From Drosophila miranda (lineage: Eukaryota; Arthropoda; Insecta; Diptera; Drosophilidae): DNA of 64,000 nt. Made by a program: the position numbers and the translations under genes. Location of the stretch: NCBI RefSeq assembly GCF_003369915.1, contig NC_046673.1:21815718-21879717 (forward strand), given 5' to 3'. The notes under the pieces are model-generated. The model was not told the origin of the DNA. It searched no databases and saw nothing but the letters and a program-made list of their open reading frames with translations. Positions 57,936 through 64,000 of this stretch are shown piece by piece; the stretch's first letter is position 1; each line of letters opens with the position of its first letter.

Positions 57936-60900
57936 CTAAATTGCGCGCTGGAACAGATGGGCCAACAGCTCGGCCTCGCTCAAGTCCATTTTGTACTTCT
58001 GGACAATGTCCTGCACCTTCAATCGCCGTCGCACATGCGGCGGTTGGTAGCTGCAACAGACAGTTATAATTCGATTCATTTAATTGCATTTCAAGACATT
58101 GTCACTCAATCTTACTTATCATTGTCCAGTCGCCGTCGTCGGGATATGTTTAGGGCCGTCTGACGTACCAGATTGCCAACGACGCGCCGACTCAGCACCA
58201 TGCCATCGACTAGGGGCGTGGCAAAGCTCATGCGACCGGGTGGACCCTGCAGTTTGACCCTTAATAGTCCCGACAGAAGCGAGTGCACGAAGATCACATG
58301 ACAGTCGGCGGCCCTGGGTTGCTGGAGCGAGTGCAGCTCCTCGCCGGTGCGGGTGTAGGCAAGAAGATCCTCGAGCGGGAAGTTCAGATAGTCCTCGTAG
58401 CTCTCCAGCCACACCAGGAAGATCTTGGCAGGCGCCTGAGCGAGCAGCGTCGGCTTGGTTACGTTCCCTTTGCGTCGCGTTGGCGGCACAGGCTCCTTTT
58501 GCGTGCGACCGGTACCGGCACCGGTGCCGGTGGCCGTTTCCAATTCTAAGCTGAGATTCCGCGGCTTGGACTTGGCTGGACCAGTTCCCGTATCCGACTC
58601 GCAACGTGCCCACACATTGCTCGATCCGATCTGATCACTGTTGGCTATGCTGGCGCCATCGCTGATGTCGCTGTTGTAGCGCAGATTCCAAGTGGTCGGC
58701 ACAACGAAAGCAATCTCCGACGAGACATCCGCCCAGTAGAGCACACGCTGCGATCCATTATAATTGAGCTCGCTGGGTACATTGGATTTAAGCTGCAGCT
58801 GCTGCTGCTGCTGATGCTGCTCCTCCGGCGTTCCCTTCAGCGACCAGGAGTTGTGTGCAAAGCCCGTCCAGCCAGAGTGATCGGCCACCAGCACCGGCCA
58901 TCCAAGGGTTTGCAGCATGCCGGCAAAGTGCGGATCGTAGGTTAGGGAGGGCTCCTCCACCATATTGCCAATTATTTGCTGGGCACTTGTCTGACCCGTC
59001 TGAATATTACAAATGAAATAAATCGTTTAAACGGTCATTAATTAATGGAAATTTAGATTGTCTCCCACCTTTACATAGAATACATAGACGGTATCATGGG
59101 TGCGAGCACTGAGCTTATCCAGCCTGTCCAGATCGGCGGCAAATGCTGTCGACTTGGTGTCCAGCACAATGAGGGGCCGCTGAGGCGGTGTTCCCAGCGA
59201 CTCCGCTGGATTGTGTGGATTGCGCGTCTCGAATGTGAGGAAGCCAAAATGAGATAGGAAAAGCCGTGCGGCATGGAACTCTTGGCACACCAACGGCGGC
59301 ACGCACTCTTGCGAATGCGACAGACTGTCCACACTGTTGTCGGCCTCCGCCCAGGCCAGCTTCTCGTGGATGCTCTGGTTCTCGAGGATCAATTCCAGCT
59401 CCCTGATGCTCGCGGATCCATACTGCTCGCGAATCTGCTCGATAGTGGGTATGGAATAGTCGGCCACGCAGGGCTGCACCTTGTCAACGCCGTCGGGGAA
59501 GTTCTTCTGCTCGCACTCGGGTCTCTGGCTAATATCGTTCATAGGAATGGGCCGACCAGGATTGACGGCGTGGTACTTGATGCCCGACTTACTGCGTGGA
59601 AGATGACGCAGCTGCATGGTCCAGGCATGTCGTCCAAATGGTCCACGTATCAGCACTGTCAAAACGGACATAGATATGTACAGAATTTGAGTAAAGAGGC
59701 TTGCTTCGGGCAATTTAATGCCGCTTTGACTTGAAGGAGTAAGCACTTACGTGTCACTGTTGGCTGCGGGTCCTGATCGTTGCCCAGCGGCTCCTCGAGC
59801 AGGGCCAATATCGTCGAGTTCTCCGTCACAAAATACTTGAACTTGGCAATTGCCTGCTCGGTGCTGGCCGCCGCCGCCGGCACCATCGAGTTGCAGTGCT
59901 TCATCAGTGCCAGCTCATCGAGCAGGGAGGATATGGACTCGGGGCCGCACTCGCTTGGGAAATAGCCGACCTGTTCGAGTATGATTGTGAGCAGATTCTC
60001 GGCAGCGTCTCGCACCCTCATGGAGGCCGGTTTCAGCTCCTTCTCATCCTTGAACTTGGGTATATCGCCGCTTTTGCTCTGGCTCTTGGTGCCAGATATG
60101 CCCAGCTCAACCACCTCCAGAACTGTCTGCAGGCAGTCCTTATCCTGCAGCAGATACGGATGCTGCATCAGCCATGCAGCGGTGCACTGGAAGGCAGCCA
60201 CAATCGTGCTGTGCAGATCCTTGCTGTGGGCCGGCGGCGGCCTCGAGCACTGATAACATATGTAGTCGCAGATCCACTTGACGGCCCGCTTGCACTCTAG
60301 AGCGTCTGAGGAGATTATCGTTAGATTCTGACTAGCTTCGTATATTTTCACTAATGTGTCTAAGGTGGGTGTGGGTGATGTGGTGTGGTGTGGTTCAGGT
60401 GGATTCAGGTGTTTTTTTTATGTTATATACATTGTTTTTTGTGTGTGGTTTGTGGTGTTTGGGTGTCCCGCAGGAGATACAAACGAAATATATAGAAAAA
60501 AACGAATTGCGATTATCGATTGTAGATGAGTTTTTCGGTTTCGGTCGGTTGCGAGATGGAATTGGGTAAAGGGCATTGGGTATTGGGTATAGGGTTTTGG
60601 GTATTGGGTATTGGGTAGGTAGGGTTAGATGGCACATCGAAAAAAAAACGAAAGAAAGAAAGAAAGACAGAAAAAGTGGCGTTAGTTAGGTTTGTTAGTT
60701 TTTTAATCAATTACCATTTGTAAACTTCCTGGCTGCCGCATAGAAATCACAAAAGCAAAAGTTGGCACAGGCACAGTCAGGGGTTAAGGTGGTTAAGGTT
60801 GGGGTTCGGGTTAAAACAGGTTAGCGGGTAGCGGGCACGGGGTAGCGAGCGGTGGTTTTACAGTTAAGATACGAGGTAGACAAGAGTACGCACATACGAT

Positions 60901-62877
60901 ATAATCCGAAAACCAAGGTACAACAAATAAAAGACGACAGAAAACAACGACATTAACACCAGAAAAGGAAGAGTAGCCACGGCTGGGCCGCGACTTCTAA
61001 TCCCCTTGCAAATTCATTCAAGATCCAATGCTGTATTTAACCTAATTAAAAGTAAGCCCTGGCCTAGCGGATCGGATACATAGGCATAGGCATTGTTTAT
61101 GGAATAACTTTATGGAATATTGACTATTGTACAACCAGAGACAAAAAGCCGTGAGAATGGAATAGTAACCCGAGAGAATAGTTGGTGGACAAACGGACAT
61201 ACATATAGTTTTTGGCAGATAGAACATTATGCCTTTGCAAGGGAATAAGTACACCAAAACCATCATGCTCACTTAATTAGAGAGGAGGAGCACACTACCT
61301 GTTTCCCGTATGTGGAGCCTGGCCAAGCCGGACAACAGCTCAAGGGCCGCCAGTGAGACATTTAAGTCCGTTTTCCACGACGAGATGAGCCGATGGCAGA
61401 CCAAATACGTGGCACGCACGAACAAGGCATGGGCATTATCTGAAAGATTCGGTTTAATATTTGTAGTAAAATGTAGTGTGAACATCAGAGTAACATATAT
61501 GTACATATTGTAGATATGATGAGCACTTGATGATCGATGAAACAAAAATTACGAGTATTGCAAGGAACAAAACCTGACTAACACCAGATTGGATCCCCTT
61601 GACTTCACAGAACCGAACGAACACAAAAAACAATATAAATCTCTTTACCATATGTGGTCACGCCCTCCAGCTCTTGGCCAAACTCGAATGACATGTCATC
61701 GGAGATGGTCAAACTTGGATAATCGTGGGCTGAGGCCGTGTCGCGTATGGAGCCCGAGCCAGCTCCCATGGTGGCCGTCGTTTGGGCCCCTAAGCTGGCC
61801 GTGCCGGTGCTGACCAGCGAAGCGGAACGCTCCGAGCAACCTGTTCGTGGTGTCCGTCACCACAGCCGGCGGCAAAAAATCAACACAAAAAGATCACGAA
61901 AAATGAAAAAAAAATAAAAACAACAAATTGGCAATTAAATACAAAAAAATTTAAAAAATCAAATCAAGAGTTAATTGCTGATCCAGATGCAGATCGAGAT
62001 GCCCTCCAGTCAGCAACCTTACCCGAGCTGAGGAGATTGGCCTCATGGTGCTGGTGCTGGTGCTGGGCACCGCCGGAGTTGTGCAGATGAGTGGCGCCAG
62101 AGCCAGAGCCGCCGCCGCCCAGATCGGTCTCCTCGAAGGTGACGGCATCCTGGACGCACAACAGCAGGCCGCCCAGCAGCATGTGTGTGTTCTGGGCATC
62201 TGTCTCCACCTGCAGAGCGTTCATCAGAATGTTCATAAGTCGCGACTTGAGCTGGATGAACGTGAACATCCTAAAAGAGAAGAACAGAAAAGGATAAAAG
62301 GGATGGGACTCCTTTGTTTGCCATTTCACCTACTTCTCGTTCGTCTCACTGGACAGATCTCGAATGGGCAGTGACTGGTAATGAAGGGGCAGCACCATTA
62401 TCGACAGCAGTATGTTGATGGCCGAGCGCCGCAGCTCCGTCCGGTTGAATGCCATTGACTGCGTTTTCAGCTTCAGATCCTTGTCGGGCAGCACAATCTC
62501 TAGGGCGGCTATGAAGCCCGGCAGCAGGACATTGATCCCATCCAGGTCCAGGCGAAAGAGATCACCCGAATGCAGCAGAATGCTGGCCAGCGTCTCGTCG
62601 CACTCCTTCGACTCGGTGATCTTCAGGCACTGCTGGAGGGCCATATAGAAGCGGGCCAAATAGACCGGCAGTATCTCTTCGCCGGTTTTCTTCGCACAGA
62701 ATATCTTGCAAAGTGTACCAATGGCCTCGGCCCTGCCCGACTCGTACTTATCGATGGTCAGCGTGGGTGGCAGAGAGGCCGGATCGTTCAGAGAGTTGGG
62801 CTGCGATAGCGATATTGAACCCTTGCGGTGCTCCATTATCATCGACGATGGCCGCTTACTGGCTTCGCATGCCTGTT
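57936..62877 (-). CDS. RALGAPB: Ral GTPase-activating protein subunit beta, C-terminal part
   Basis: Eight exons in gene order: 62877-62334, 62270-62023, 61840-61649, 61439-61299, 60305-59751, 59655-59069, 58999-58116 and 58050-57936, giving 1,088 codons including TAG. All joins keep phase. Segments resemble human RALGAPB closely: [86 protein letters not shown] and the C-terminal [15 protein letters not shown]. The beta subunit partners a catalytic alpha subunit to stimulate GTP hydrolysis on Ral and related small GTPases, and carries a Rap/RalGAP-like fold without catalysis of its own. Poly-Gln (58795-58815) and Gly/Thr-rich insertions are species-variable. The N-terminal exons lie beyond the right edge, past a transposon-filled intron. 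Confidence 0.93.
60306..61298 (-). other. RALGAPB intron with simple repeats
   Basis: The intron lies between exons 61439-61299 and 60305-59751, which join in phase. It contains a TTGGGTA-type tandem stretch (about 60560-60617), GAAA repeats near 60645-60670 and further GGGTTA/GGGTAGCG runs near 60780-60850. No exon was recognised. Confidence 0.6.
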
Positions 62878-62907
62878 CTGTGGGCGAGACGAAAAAATGT
62901 TAATATA

Positions 62908-64000
62908 CAGTGGCGAGCACGTGTGGATACATGTTTATCACTTTTCACTTTAAGCGCCTGTAAAATCTTTAAAAATGAATCAATCATTGTGATTTTTTTT
63001 TTAAAGATTCATTAATTTATTGAGAATGAAAAAAGACAACAATTTCAATTCAAAGAGATCCTTTTCCTTAAGAGATTTTAATTTTTTCAAAAAAAGAGCA
63101 TGTATCCACTTTTGCACGTTTCAAATTTTTTTACTTTAATAATTTTTTAAAAATATTTGTTCCAAAGGGCCTTACCTTTTATCATATTCCGAATAAGTAT
63201 TGGCATGCTCTCGACTAAATTTAGTAGGTGCTGGCAAGGTATCATGCGCCACTCCGACAAAATGGGTTCCTAAATATGAAGATAATACTCTTTCTTCATT
63301 ATTCCATCGATTTTAACCAATTGGAGAACGTTCCATGAGTGGACGCTCTGCGTACGATCGGCCTGACACCGGCAGATAGCCAGAGAAAACCTGCCCTCTC
63401 TCACAAAAAGTGGCTGCGCATCTTGTATTTAGCGAGGAGCATAGGAAGTTAATTGGGTCAGATATACCAAAATAAATAGTTTTAAGTCTAATCGAAATGA
63501 AAACTACTGATACCGCTCATGTGGAAAGCTGAAAAATCATCAAGTCAAGGAAACTATAAAGCATGGACGAGGAAGCCTGACGGTGTAGGGCTGCTGCACT
63601 TGGTGGAACGTTCTCCAATTCGTTAAAATCGATGGAATAATGAAGAAAGAATATTATCTTAGTATTTAGGAACCCATTTTGTCAAATTTTATAGAGAAAT
63701 GTGACTTCCCCATATCCGAGATCACTTTCCAGCCAGACGGTAGCCCGACGCACAAGGCTAGATTCGTGAAAAATCGTCCCAATAACTCGAGTTTTCACTT
63801 AATCCAGTGGCCTGCTCAATGGCCCAGATCTAAATCCCATTGAAAATGGATGGGCTCTGTTTAAAAAACACTGGAAAAGTAGGAGTCTGCACCAAAGGGA
63901 TTGGGTGAGTCTTTGGGAGCGCGAGAGGTCGGAGTGGCGAGAGCATGCCAATACTTATTCGGAATATGATAAAAGGTAAGGCCCTTTGGAACAAATATTT
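62908..64000. mobile_element. Two inverted Tc1/mariner-like element pieces
   Basis: At 62906 a TA dinucleotide precedes CAGTGGCGAGCACGTG, a Tc1-type end. Reading from it, minus-strand sequence at 63269-63176 encodes a transposase C-terminus (LSEWRMIPCQHLLNLVESMP and onward to a NMIKGKALWNKYF end). Plus-strand sequence at about 63570-63985 encodes another transposase portion with frameshifts: GVGLLHLVERSP, then FQPDGSPTHKARFVKN, WPAQW and PDLNPIENGWALFKK, the family's DDE-region motifs. Blocks at 63137-63340 reappear inverted at 63600-64000 (for example TTATTCGGAATATGATAAAA). Both pieces are defective and lie in a RALGAPB intron. The right end is outside the window. Confidence 0.75.

Noticed and set aside
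63176..63269. An apparent further upstream exon of RALGAPB that splices in phase (gtaagg donor) to the exon ending at 62877
   Set aside because: Its translation matches a Tc1 transposase C-terminus (EW..IP....L..LVESMP) and continues as such past the donor. An inverted partner lies at 63940-64000. It does not resemble RALGAPB at the expected position.
1..64000. CRISPR arrays, bacterial operons, tRNA or rRNA genes
   Set aside because: None seen. The tandem repeats present are microsatellites or diverged intronic repeats, and gene structure is eukaryotic.

Overview
This window is insect nuclear DNA and almost certainly comes from a Drosophila X chromosome (Muller element A). Short GT-AG introns join exons that encode close relatives of fly Ptp10D, LPCAT, cubilin (Cubn) and the Ral GTPase-activating protein beta subunit. 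Non-coding sequence is rich in CA, GA and AT runs. The proteins look Drosophila-like, but the inserted repeats and a Lon-family gene suggest a species other than D. melanogaster, perhaps in the obscura group. That placement is inference. Exon coordinates were read by eye from splice signals and frame; every complete multi-exon model below has a coding length divisible by three.

Layout. 1-6.6 kb: 5' non-coding or intronic DNA of Ptp10D, with one possible small antisense gene and a CGATA-rich block. 6.6-18.8 kb: Ptp10D, + strand, a receptor tyrosine phosphatase with frame-neutral alternative exons and an in-frame UGA followed by about 390 more sense codons; a small one-TM gene is nested antisense in an intron. 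18.8-21.1 kb: long AT-rich 3' UTR. 21.1-21.9 kb: COMMD10, - strand. 22.7-28.8 kb: LPCAT, + strand, divergent from COMMD10. 30.7-44.3 kb: Cubn, + strand, with 8 EGF and about 27 CUB modules. 44.5-44.8 kb: a small - strand gene broken by an in-frame TAG. 45.1-48.4 kb: a Lon-family AAA+ protease gene, + strand.

48.6-54 kb is a rearranged island. It holds gene remnants, a roughly 2.4 kb quasi-palindrome whose outer arms are two inverted copies of the 3' end of an unrecognised gene, duplicated repeat units, a small Zn-binding protein gene and a decayed multi-exon locus. 55.5-56.8 kb: a secreted Gly/Ser/His-rich protein gene with a clear TATA box. 57.9-62.9 kb: the C-terminal eight exons of RALGAPB, - strand, whose upstream intron carries two inverted Tc1-like transposon pieces at the right edge.

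The conserved genes are not an operon. They are independent units of membrane biology: a cell-surface phosphatase, endosomal COMMD trafficking, phospholipid remodelling, endocytic uptake and Ral GTPase control. The strongest points for follow-up are the Ptp10D stop-codon extension, the alternative juxtamembrane exons, the inverted-repeat locus at 49.1-51.5 kb as a possible hairpin-RNA source, and the Lon-family gene beside it.
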